DNA of 12,951 nucleotides from Erysipelotrichaceae bacterium (GTDB taxonomy: Bacteria; Bacillota_I; Bacilli_A; Erysipelotrichales; Erysipelotrichaceae), in assembly GCA_016302195.1 (NCBI GenBank), contig JAEDOA010000034.1, positions 1 to 12,951 on the forward strand, in the 5' to 3' direction. The translations under genes and the position numbers were made by a program. This document shows positions 7,109 through 12,951 of this stretch, in pieces. Under the pieces are notes generated by a model. That model was not told where the DNA came from. It saw only the letters and a list, made by a program, of their open reading frames with translations, and ran no database searches. Position 1 is the stretch's first letter; every line of letters starts with the position of its first letter.

Positions 7109-9139
7109 ATGAAAGATAGAACAAAGGAAAAAGAAGAATTATATCGTAAAGTATTAGGCAAAGATGCTCCTAAGCGTAATTTAACAGCAGCTGATTTGGA
7201 AATATTAAAAAATGATCCATTTGATGGTGTTGACATGGACCAACAGCTTAAAAAGCTAAAGGAAAACAGTGATAAAATCAAAGAACAAACTCAACAAATC
7301 TACAATTTGAACTTGTCAGATGACTTAGATTATTTAAAACAATCATTAAAAGAAGACTTTTCAGAAGATTTCCCAGCTATTAATCAAGAAGACAGCTTAA
7401 CAACTATTGAAAATACCGAACTATTAAATCAGAAATTTGAGCAGATTATTCAAAGCATAAAACTAAAAGTCAACAATCAGGATGACTTTATCAATAATTT
7501 ATGTAAAGCTTTCAAGCGCCCATTTGTCTCTGGCCAGCAAAGAAACGGTACAAATAGCACTATCTTAATTTGCGGAAGCTCATATACGGGTAGACATAGC
7601 TCACTTAATACAATTGCTCAATTATTATTTGATCAAAAGCTGATAACAAGTTCATCAATTTCCACAATTGATTTGGAAAAATACAGTGGCAAGGAAGATG
7701 AAAACAATTTTGTTGTCGATTTATATAGTGCTATCAATAACAGTTCAGTAATTGTTTTTGATAATATTGATGTAATATCTCCTTCATATTTGAATTACGT
7801 TGAAGAAATCTTAGTTGATGGTAAATTGTCATTAAACAAAAGATATGTTCTAAACAAAGGGCTGTTAACTGAAACCAGTAATTCCCTTGTTAAAAACGCG
7901 GTTAGTGAGCTCAATTTTAAAGGCAAATATCTAGTATTTGTTACAACACTAAAACCAAATAAACTATTAAACGTAGTTGGCTCAAGATTCATCAATTCAA
8001 TTACAGATAGTATAACTACCAAAGATTTAGATAATGATGAAATTGTTGAAATAACCCGAAACAAATTTGCTGACTTAAGAAAAAAATGCCTAACTAATCT
8101 TAATATCAATGTTGAATACCAGCAAAGCTTTACCGACTACATCTATGATAACTACAACCACACTAATGTAAAATACGTTTTAGATATGTATCAGGATATT
8201 TATCAAGCAATAAGCGAATATAAGCTGCAAGGCAATGTTGATGATGAAATAATTATTTCAAGTTCAGACAACCAGATTTTGCTGGACAGTCATTTAATGA
8301 GCGAATATTTAAATAAGGTTGTCGATAATGCTATCGAAGAAGTCAATGCTGAATTAAATGATATAGTCGGCTTAACTGAAATCAAAGAATACATTTTCTC
8401 ATTACAAGATTTCTACAATGCTCAAAAGATCAGACAACAAAAAGGTTTAAAAACAACTGAGCTAAGTAAGCATATGATTTTTACGGGAAATCCAGGCACA
8501 GGCAAAACTACTATTGCTCGACTACTTGCCAAATATCTTAAAGCCATCGGTGTATTGAGTAATGGTCAATTAATTGAAGTTAGCCGTAACGACCTAGTTG
8601 GAAAATATGTTGGTCATACAGCTCCTCTTACTATGCAGGTTATCAAATCAGCAATGGGAGGCATCTTATTTATCGATGAGGCCTATTCTTTGTATCGCGG
8701 CAGCAATGACTCGTTTGGTTTGGAGTGCATTGATACTCTAGTCAAAGCCATGGAGGATAACAGAGAGGATTTGATCGTTATCCTAGCCGGATATACAAGA
8801 GAAATGCAGGAATTTTTACAATCTAACAGCGGTCTACAATCAAGATTTCCTAATCAAATCGAATTCCCTGATTACACTGGAGAAGAGTTATATAAGATTG
8901 CTTTGATAAATGCGAAAAAAGCTGGCTATAAGGTTGACGAAGCAGTAGAAAAGCCATTAACTAAGTACTTTACTGAAGTTCAGAAAAATGATTCAGTGCG
9001 TTCAGGAAATGGCCGTTTATCTAGAAATGTTATCGAAGAAGCAATTCTAAATCAATCAAAACGAATTATTAGTGATCCAAATGCTCAAATGGATTTACTA
9101 ATGGTACAGGATTTTCAACAAATAAATAAGGAAGATTAA
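7109..9139 (+). CDS. Double AAA+ protein: degenerate ClpB-like domain plus CbbX/SpoVK-type ATPase
   Basis: This 676-residue protein has a charged helical N-terminus (1-110) and two AAA+ modules. The first (about 120-370) has the layout of a ClpB/ClpC second domain, but its P-loop reads GSSYTGRHS (156-164), lacking the essential lysine, and its Walker B reads VIVFDN (214-219), with Asn for the catalytic Glu. It is probably a structural pseudo-ATPase. The second (about 415-676) is an intact CbbX/SpoVK-class motor: Walker A GNPGTGKTT (460-468), pore-loop-like KYVGHT (499-504), Walker B GILFIDEA (518-525), arginine finger in SRF (R579) and sensor-2 region GNGRLSRN (633-640). CbbX-class proteins form hexamers that remodel a partner; EccA of type VII secretion shares this motor. 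The target here is unknown, but the XpaC-like membrane protein upstream is a candidate. The ribosome site is weak, so translation probably depends on coupling to the preceding stop 3 nt away. Confidence 0.85.
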   Translation: MKDRTKEKEELYRKVLGKDAPKRNLTAADLEILKNDPFDGVDMDQQLKKLKENSDKIKEQTQQIYNLNLSDDLDYLKQSLKEDFSEDFPAINQEDSLTTIENTELLNQKFEQIIQSIKLKVNNQDDFINNLCKAFKRPFVSGQQRNGTNSTILICGSSYTGRHSSLNTIAQLLFDQKLITSSSISTIDLEKYSGKEDENNFVVDLYSAINNSSVIVFDNIDVISPSYLNYVEEILVDGKLSLNKRYVLNKGLLTETSNSLVKNAVSELNFKGKYLVFVTTLKPNKLLNVVGSRFINSITDSITTKDLDNDEIVEITRNKFADLRKKCLTNLNINVEYQQSFTDYIYDNYNHTNVKYVLDMYQDIYQAISEYKLQGNVDDEIIISSSDNQILLDSHLMSEYLNKVVDNAIEEVNAELNDIVGLTEIKEYIFSLQDFYNAQKIRQQKGLKTTELSKHMIFTGNPGTGKTTIARLLAKYLKAIGVLSNGQLIEVSRNDLVGKYVGHTAPLTMQVIKSAMGGILFIDEAYSLYRGSNDSFGLECIDTLVKAMEDNREDLIVILAGYTREMQEFLQSNSGLQSRFPNQIEFPDYTGEELYKIALINAKKAGYKVDEAVEKPLTKYFTEVQKNDSVRSGNGRLSRNVIEEAILNQSKRIISDPNAQMDLLMVQDFQQINKED

Positions 9140-9140
9140 T

Positions 9141-9650
9141 ATGGAATTATTTGAAGCATTATTAAAAAGAAGAAGCTGCCGCAAGTATTTAGATACAGAG
9201 GTTTCAGATGAACAAATCGATCAGATTCTTCACGCAGCTATGTCCGCTCCATCAGCCTGCAACAAGCAGACTTGGCAGTTTTATGTTGTCAAAAACAAAG
9301 AAGTTCTTTCCAAGCTAAATAAAGCTTCCCAGTTTTCCAACATTAATGCCCCATTAGCTATTGTAGTTTGTGGTAACATGTCTAAAGCATTACCTTTTCA
9401 AATGAAGGAATTCTGGATACAGGACTGTAGTGCTGCAACAGAAAACATTCTTTTAGCTGCTACTGCTTTACAGCTTGGTTCACTATGGTGTGGTATCCAC
9501 CCTCAAAATAAACCGATTGAAAATGTTAAAAAGGCATTGAACTTGCCTGATAATATGATTCCTCTTAACATTATCTATTTAGGTTATCCAAAAGAACAGT
9601 TGGAAGCAAAAGATCACTATAAGCAAGAAAAAATAACATATATCAAATAG
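9141..9650 (+). CDS. Nitroreductase-family flavoprotein
   Basis: A compact 169-residue member of the FMN-dependent nitroreductase superfamily, which reduces nitroaromatics, quinones or related electrophiles with NAD(P)H, normally as a homodimer. Visible features are the N-terminal FMN-phosphate cluster RRSCRKY (10-16), SAPSACNKQTWQF (35-47), which lines the flavin, and the helix-turn QDCSAATENILLAA to GSLWCG (94-118), typical of small clostridial-type members. No ferredoxin extension is present. The ATG is 1 nt after the AAA+ stop, with AAGGAAG (9128-9134) 6 nt upstream, so it is the last gene of that operon. Whether it serves the same process or is just a passenger cannot be told. The physiological substrate is unknown. 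Confidence 0.92.
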   Translation: MELFEALLKRRSCRKYLDTEVSDEQIDQILHAAMSAPSACNKQTWQFYVVKNKEVLSKLNKASQFSNINAPLAIVVCGNMSKALPFQMKEFWIQDCSAATENILLAATALQLGSLWCGIHPQNKPIENVKKALNLPDNMIPLNIIYLGYPKEQLEAKDHYKQEKITYIK

Positions 9651-9681
9651 AGATCAAACGCGTTAAAGATTATATTTTTAC

Positions 9682-9731
9682 AAAAAAGCTAGACACAAAT
9701 ATGTTAATACCTAAACGTGTCTAGCTTTTTT
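9682..9731. terminator. Bidirectional terminator between converging units
   Basis: Perfect 15-bp inverted repeat: AAAAAAGCTAGACAC (9682-9696) and its complement (9717-9731) around a 20-nt loop. The right arm ends in T6 on the plus strand and the left arm gives T6 on the minus strand. It lies 31 nt after the nitroreductase stop and 3 nt past the end of the converging minus-strand pseudogene, so it can stop transcription from both. Confidence 0.92.
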
Positions 9732-9734
9732 AGT

Positions 9735-10034
9735 TTATTTAATAAATCTTAAAAGAAAATCCGCGATGGTAATGATAATAAAATCATTGCTATCAAAAGG
9801 CCTCAAGTTGTCTATTTATTGAAAAGAATCATTTAGGGCAATAAATGGTCTGATTTATATTGTTTTGGTTTCTAATGAAGAAATATCGTTACTGACTTGA
9901 ATATAATATTTTTTTAATCCCTTTTGGGCAATAAAATCAATTTCATAACATTTTCTAATGTCAGCAATGAATTTGGAAAAATCATTATTTTTTGCGGATA
10001 ATGATTTTGATAAATATTGATTTCTTTCAATCAT
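9735..10034 (-). pseudogene. DUF4143 ATPase remnant, copy 1 (N- and C-terminal ends joined)
   Basis: From the ATG at 10032-10034 the minus strand reads one continuous frame to a TAA at 9735-9737, broken by two in-frame TAA codons (9855-9857 and 9816-9818). The first about 29 residues (MIERNQYLSK..., ending FIADIRKC) match the start of the intact ATPase up to its TGIRRC. The next residues, YEIDFIAQKGLKKYYIQ, match its far C-terminus (IEVDFVCNQFNKKYYIQ). After the first stop come RPFIALNDSFQ and DFIIITIADFLL, matching the last 45 residues. About 300 codons, including the P-loop and Walker B, are therefore gone. The surviving 59-residue ORF cannot be an ATPase. A weak GAGA ribosome site precedes the ATG. 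It faces the nitroreductase operon across a shared terminator. Confidence 0.8.
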
Positions 10035-10050
10035 AATAAATCTCTTTTTT

Positions 10051-10064
10051 CATAGAATTCTATG
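10051..10064. repeat. 14-bp perfect palindrome upstream of ATPase copy 1
   Basis: CATAGAATTCTATG is a perfect palindrome 17 bp upstream of the start of the minus-strand remnant, followed by T7 on the plus strand. It could be a former operator or part of a promoter region for copy 1. No matching sequence was seen in front of copies 2 or 3, so its role is open. Confidence 0.35.
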
Positions 10065-10118
10065 TTTTTTTCGAATAAGAAAAACATTTTCAAAAATAAT
10101 ATTAATAATTCTATATTC

Positions 10119-10209
10119 ACTAAAGAGCGCGAAGTGAAAAGCAAAGACAATCTATTATTTATAAAAATCCCTAATAGGTTTGATCTAAGTATCAGGCCCG
10201 TTAGGGATT
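10119..10209. repeat. Hairpin repeat R1 (near-identical to R3)
   Basis: Bases 10119-10205 align without gaps to 12865-12951 with 6 differences in 87. The right half folds as a long hairpin: 10166-10184 pairs with 10191-10209 around the 6-nt loop CTAAGT, 19 positions with one A/C mismatch and several G-U pairs. On the minus strand the stem runs into TTTTTA, so it could terminate transcription that way; on the plus strand no T-tract follows. The left half (ACTAAAG...GACAATCTAT) is not obviously structured but is equally conserved. It lies between ATPase copies 1 and 2, which diverge from it. Confidence 0.85.
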
Positions 10210-10289
10210 ACAAATCTCAATTATATTGAAATCGTCAAAATTATAAAAATGCAAGAACTTGCAAAAATTTTAATTTGGAGAGGAAAAAT

Positions 10290-11298
10290 ATGATTGCTAG
10301 AAATGATTATTTACAAAAGTTAATCGATAGAATGAACATTCGTTATCGTGATTCTGACTTTTTGTGTGAGTATGTACATAGTAAAATTGTTGACGGAAAA
10401 AATTATTTCATTTTGTTAGATGAAGTTCAGTATGTAAATGAATTTGAAGATGTATTGATTTAATTTTTGCATATAAAAAATGCTGATGGATATGTAACAG
10501 GTAGTAATGCAAAATTTCTATCTTCTGATATTATTACGAAATTTATAAATCCACTTATCTCCATTGTCTTTTAAGGAATATTTTAACTATTTCAAGTTAG
10601 ATTTCGAAGCAGCTTGGAATGAATATTCAATGTATGGTGGTATGCCATTTCTTTTAATGTGCAAAACAAGCGAGCAAAAGATTAAATACCTAGACAATTT
10701 ATTCAAAGAAACTTATATAAAAGACATCGTTAATAGAAACGCTATTAAAAACACAGAAGTATTGGAGAATGTACTCAACATTGTTTCCTCAAGTGTGCGC
10801 TCATTAACAAACCCTAACAAATTATCAAATTCATTTAAATCTATTAAGAATTTAATTGTTGCACCAAACACAATTAAATAATACTTGGAATACTGTGTAG
10901 ATTCTTTTTTGATTAAAAAAGCTTATAAATATGATGTAAGAAGAAAACCACATAATGGAAAATATTGTTTACAACGAATTGATTAATCGAGGGTACCAGG
11001 TTGATGTAACAATGGTATCGATCAGTAAAAAAACGAAAATGAGAATTATGTAAGAAAACAATTAGAAGTTGACTTTGTTTGTAATCTTGGATATGAAAGA
11101 ATCTATATACAATCAGCCTTAAATATTGATGAAGTTGCCAAAAAAGAGCAAGAGGAGAGGTCATTAATAAGAATAGATGATAGTTTTAGAAAAGTTATTG
11201 TTGTTAGAAATAATATTAGAAAATGGAAAGATGAAAACAGAATCTTAATTCTCGGCATAAAAGAATTTTTAACTTGTCCCGATGCGATAAAATCATAA
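10290..11298 (+). pseudogene. DUF4143 ATPase pseudogene, copy 2 (P-loop deleted, multiply broken)
   Basis: The ATG at 10290 has GGAGAGG (10277-10283) upstream and the N-terminus MIARNDYLQKLIDRMN matches the family. The frame then jumps to NIRYRDSDFL, equivalent to residue 66 onward of the intact copy, so about 50 codons with the Walker A are missing. Walker B is kept (FILLDEVQ), followed by VTGSNAKFLSSDIIT. Lesions in order: stop TAA at 10461-10463; a deletion and frameshift near 10545-10570 removing the RGRGDE region; stop at 10879-10881; a deletion of about 30 codons with frameshift near 10945; and a frameshift at an A7 run near 11030. The last segment QLEVDFVCN...YIQSALNI to EFLTCPDAIKS runs cleanly to TAA at 11298. 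It is clearly a paralogue of the intact gene in the same orientation. No ATP-binding product is possible. Confidence 0.9.
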
Positions 11299-11325
11299 TT
11301 TGATAGATTCAATATACATTGTGGC

Positions 11326-11371
11326 AAAAATCCCTTATAGGTTTCATCTAAATATCAAGCTCGTTAGAGAT
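11326..11371. repeat. Hairpin repeat R2 (diverged, core only)
   Basis: A 46-nt segment matches the hairpin half of R1 (10163-10208) at 40 positions without gaps. The changes weaken the stem. The conserved left flank found in R1 and R3 is not recognisable here. It begins 28 nt after the stop of ATPase copy 2, the same relative place that R3 has behind copy 3. Confidence 0.8.
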
Positions 11372-11472
11372 AAATAAATATAATATTTTCAACATTATGT
11401 TTTTTACAAAAAATAAAAATTTTTTTAATTTTTGAAAAGTATTAATATAATACGTATGAGTTAAAAAGACCT

Positions 11473-11508
11473 CTGAATATTTTTTACGTAAACGGAAAAA
11501 ATATTCAG
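11473..11508. promoter_or_regulatory. Palindrome with 13-bp arms upstream of intact ATPase promoter
   Basis: CTGAATATTTTTT (11473-11485) and its exact complement (11496-11508) enclose the 10-nt loop ACGTAAACGG. No T-tract follows the right arm, so it is not a terminator. It ends 8 bp before the -35 box of the ATPase promoter, a suitable place for a regulator. Its loop and right arm, with three bases of the left arm, make up the first copy of the 25-bp direct repeat. Confidence 0.65.
11483..11507 (+). repeat. 25-bp direct repeat, upstream copy
   Basis: Identical over 25 bp to 11559-11583. It begins with the 10-bp palindrome TTTACGTAAA and ends AAAAAATATTCA. The two copies are 76 bp apart (start to start), and the promoter of the intact ATPase lies between them. 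Confidence 0.9.
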
Positions 11509-11515
11509 TTATAAT

Positions 11516-11544
11516 TTGAATTAGTGCATTAGTGATTGTATAAT
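11516..11544 (+). promoter_or_regulatory. Sigma-A-type promoter of the intact DUF4143 ATPase
   Basis: TTGAAT (11516-11521), a 17-bp spacer and TATAAT (11539-11544) give a near-consensus promoter. The inferred start near 11551 leaves a leader of about 46 nt that contains the second copy of the 25-bp repeat and the GGAGG site. A second overlapping TATAAT lies at 11544-11549. Confidence 0.75.
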
Positions 11545-11558
11545 ATAATTGAAAATAA

Positions 11559-11583
11559 TTTACGTAAACGGAAAAAATATTCA
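11559..11583 (+). repeat. 25-bp direct repeat, copy in the ATPase leader
   Basis: Exact second copy of 11483-11507, ending 2 nt before the GGAGG (11586-11590) of the ATPase. It lacks the left arm of the upstream palindrome. As DNA it sits just downstream of the promoter; as RNA it adjoins the ribosome site, so either transcription or translation could be affected by a factor bound here. Confidence 0.9.
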
Positions 11584-11596
11584 ATGGAGGTTATTT

Positions 11597-12838
11597 ATGT
11601 TAAGAATTAATAGAGAAATCTATCTTAATCAACTAGTAAACAAACAAAATAATGGACTAGTAAAAATTATTACCGGAATAAGAAGATGCGGGAAGTCATT
11701 TTTGCTTGATCCAATTTTTAAAGAATATTTAATTAGCGAAGGTGTAAGTGAAAATCATATTATAAAAATAGATTTAGATGAAAGAAGAAATAATAAATAC
11801 CAAGATCCTGATGTTTTAGATGAATATATAAGAAGTTTAATTGTTGATGAAGAAACATATTACTTATTATTAGATGAAGTTCAAAAAGTAGACGACTTTG
11901 AATCGGTATTAAATGGTTTTTTACACATTCATAATTTAGATATTTATGTTACAGGAAGTAATTCAAAATTTTTATCATCAGATATTATTACAGAATTTAG
12001 AGGACGCGGTGATGAGATTAGAGTTTTTCCACTTTCATTTTCAGAATATTATTCGATTTTTAAAGGCGAAAAAGATGAAGCTTGGGATGAATATATTACT
12101 TATGGTGGATTGCCAAAAATAGTTTCAATTAATGGTGAAAATGAAAAAGCAAAATATCTTGAACAATTGTTTGAAAAAACGTATTTAAGCGATATTGTTG
12201 AGAGAAATAACATTCAAAGAATTGATATTATAGATTCAATACTAAATATACTATCTTCATCAATTGGTTCGTTAACTAATCCGTATAAGTTATTAAAAAC
12301 ATTTCAAAGTAATGGTGTTAAAGATTTATCTATAAATACTATTTCTTCATATTTAAAATACTTACAAGACTCTTTTTTAATTAATAAGGCTGAAAGATAT
12401 GATATAAAAGGCAAAAAGTATATTCAATCTCCGTTTAAATTCTATTTTTCGGATATTGGATTAAGAAATGCAAGATTAAACTTTAGGCAACAAGAAGAAA
12501 CTCATATTATGGAGAATGTTATATATAATGAGTTATTAATTCGTGGATATAACGTTGACGTTGGAGTTGTAAATATTCGTGAAGGTGATGCAAAAAAACA
12601 AATTGAGGTAGATTTTGTTTGTAATCAATTCAATAAAAAATATTACATTCAATCTGCATTGTCTCTTCCAACACATGAAAAGACAGTTCAAGAAGAAAGG
12701 CCATTATTAAATATTCAGGATAATTTTAAAAAAATAATTATAGTAAAAGATAGTAAAAAACCATGGATTACTGAAGAAGGCATTTTAGTTATCGGAATTT
12801 TTGAATTCTTACTTAATAAGAACAGCTTGGATCTATAA
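11597..12838 (+). CDS. Intact DUF4143-type P-loop ATPase, copy 3
   Basis: The 413-residue protein has an N-terminal AAA_14-like ATPase domain and a C-terminal DUF4143 region. Motifs: Walker A GIRRCGKS (27-34), Walker B YYLLLDEVQ (88-96), sensor-like VTGSNSKFLS (118-127), conserved FRGRGDE (134-140). DUF4143 (about 190-355) contains ENVIYNELLIRGY (306-318) and IEVDF...YYIQSA (336-354), a pattern I recall as nuclease-like (PD-(D/E)XK fold). The family is widespread, often multicopy, and without a settled function. I place the start at the ATG 11597, with GGAGG 6 nt upstream; an in-frame TTG at 11549 adds 16 residues encoded by the repeat and has no ribosome site. It has its own promoter flanked by repeats, and its two neighbours are decayed paralogues. 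Nothing in the window indicates a partner gene. Confidence 0.9.
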   Translation: MLRINREIYLNQLVNKQNNGLVKIITGIRRCGKSFLLDPIFKEYLISEGVSENHIIKIDLDERRNNKYQDPDVLDEYIRSLIVDEETYYLLLDEVQKVDDFESVLNGFLHIHNLDIYVTGSNSKFLSSDIITEFRGRGDEIRVFPLSFSEYYSIFKGEKDEAWDEYITYGGLPKIVSINGENEKAKYLEQLFEKTYLSDIVERNNIQRIDIIDSILNILSSSIGSLTNPYKLLKTFQSNGVKDLSINTISSYLKYLQDSFLINKAERYDIKGKKYIQSPFKFYFSDIGLRNARLNFRQQEETHIMENVIYNELLIRGYNVDVGVVNIREGDAKKQIEVDFVCNQFNKKYYIQSALSLPTHEKTVQEERPLLNIQDNFKKIIIVKDSKKPWITEEGILVIGIFEFLLNKNSLDL

Positions 12839-12864
12839 TTGAATGCAATATAAAAATCTATTTT

Positions 12865-12951
12865 ACTAAAGAACGCAAAGTGAAAAGCGAAGACAATCTA
12901 TAATTTGTAAAAATCCCTAATAGGTTTGATCTAAGTATCAAGCCCGTTAGG
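12865..12951. repeat. Hairpin repeat R3, running off the window
   Basis: Matches R1 (10119-10205) at 81 of 87 positions without gaps. The stem is slightly better than in R1, since ATCAAGCC (12937-12944) pairs with GGTTTGAT (12923-12930) with only one G-U pair. The final bases of the outer stem lie past the window edge. It starts 26 nt after the stop of the intact ATPase. Confidence 0.88.

Noticed and set aside
7018..8109. Minus-strand ORFs (7018-7281 and 7795-8109)
   Set aside because: Antisense shadows of the helical protein and AAA+ genes, with no start signals.
9141..9650. Nitroreductase as part of a prodrug- or metronidazole-resistance module
   Set aside because: Only a generic small family member is visible and no associated resistance gene is present, so a resistance role is unsupported.
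11326..11371. CRISPR-like array from the three hairpin repeats
   Set aside because: The copies are more than 1 kb apart, not regularly spaced, differ in length, and no cas gene is present.
11473..11508. Palindrome read as a terminator of ATPase copy 2
   Set aside because: No T-tract follows on the plus strand, it lies 175 nt past the stop, and it belongs to the repeat pair around the next promoter.
10913..11584. Three minus-strand ORFs (10913-11164, 11103-11327, 11348-11584)
   Set aside because: The first two are antisense to recognisable ATPase pseudogene sequence; the third covers AT-rich regulatory DNA and reads as low-complexity Phe/Ile/Tyr.

Overview
The window comes from a low-GC Gram-positive bacterium (Bacillota). 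The basis is the AT-rich sequence, strong GGAGG-type ribosome sites, and a uvrA-hprK-lgt gene string: HPr kinase/phosphorylase next to lgt is the Bacillota arrangement. The single-polypeptide Lgt-phosphatase and the XpaC-like/AAA+ operon look more like Erysipelotrichia-type Firmicutes than Bacillus, but that finer placement is only an impression.

Left part (about 1-5510, minus strand): one operon reads right to left as uvrA (excision repair), hprK (sensor kinase of carbon catabolite control), then a fused gene whose N-terminal half is Lgt (lipoprotein diacylglyceryl transferase) and whose C-terminal half is a HAD phosphatase, probably PpaX-like. The genes overlap by 4 bp and 1 bp. The operon ends at a good intrinsic terminator at 50-96. 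In Bacillus subtilis hprK, lgt and ppaX are separate neighbouring genes, so the fusion looks like a collapsed operon.

Middle part (about 5514-9731, plus strand): a divergent promoter region, with an extended -10 element on each side and a short dyad between, drives a four-gene operon. It encodes an XpaC-like membrane protein, a small helical protein of unknown function, a double AAA+ protein (degenerate ClpB-type domain followed by an intact CbbX/SpoVK-type domain), and a small nitroreductase-family flavoprotein. Gene spacing is -8, 3 and 1 nt. A 15-bp perfect hairpin that can work in both directions closes the operon. The first three genes look like a membrane-associated remodelling machine with no assigned role; this is the most likely undescribed system here.

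Right part (about 9735-12951): a cluster of DUF4143-type ATPases (AAA_14 P-loop domain plus C-terminal nuclease-like domain) at different stages of decay. Copy 1 (minus strand) keeps only the two ends of the gene. Copy 2 (plus strand) is nearly full span but has lost its P-loop and carries stops and frameshifts. Copy 3 (plus strand) is intact. A hairpin-forming repeat occurs three times around these genes (10119-10209, 11326-11371, 12865 to the window end). The intact copy has a near-consensus promoter bracketed by two copies of a 25-bp direct repeat, one of them inside a 13-bp-arm palindrome. The layout suggests repeated duplication or insertion of an ATPase-plus-hairpin unit followed by decay.
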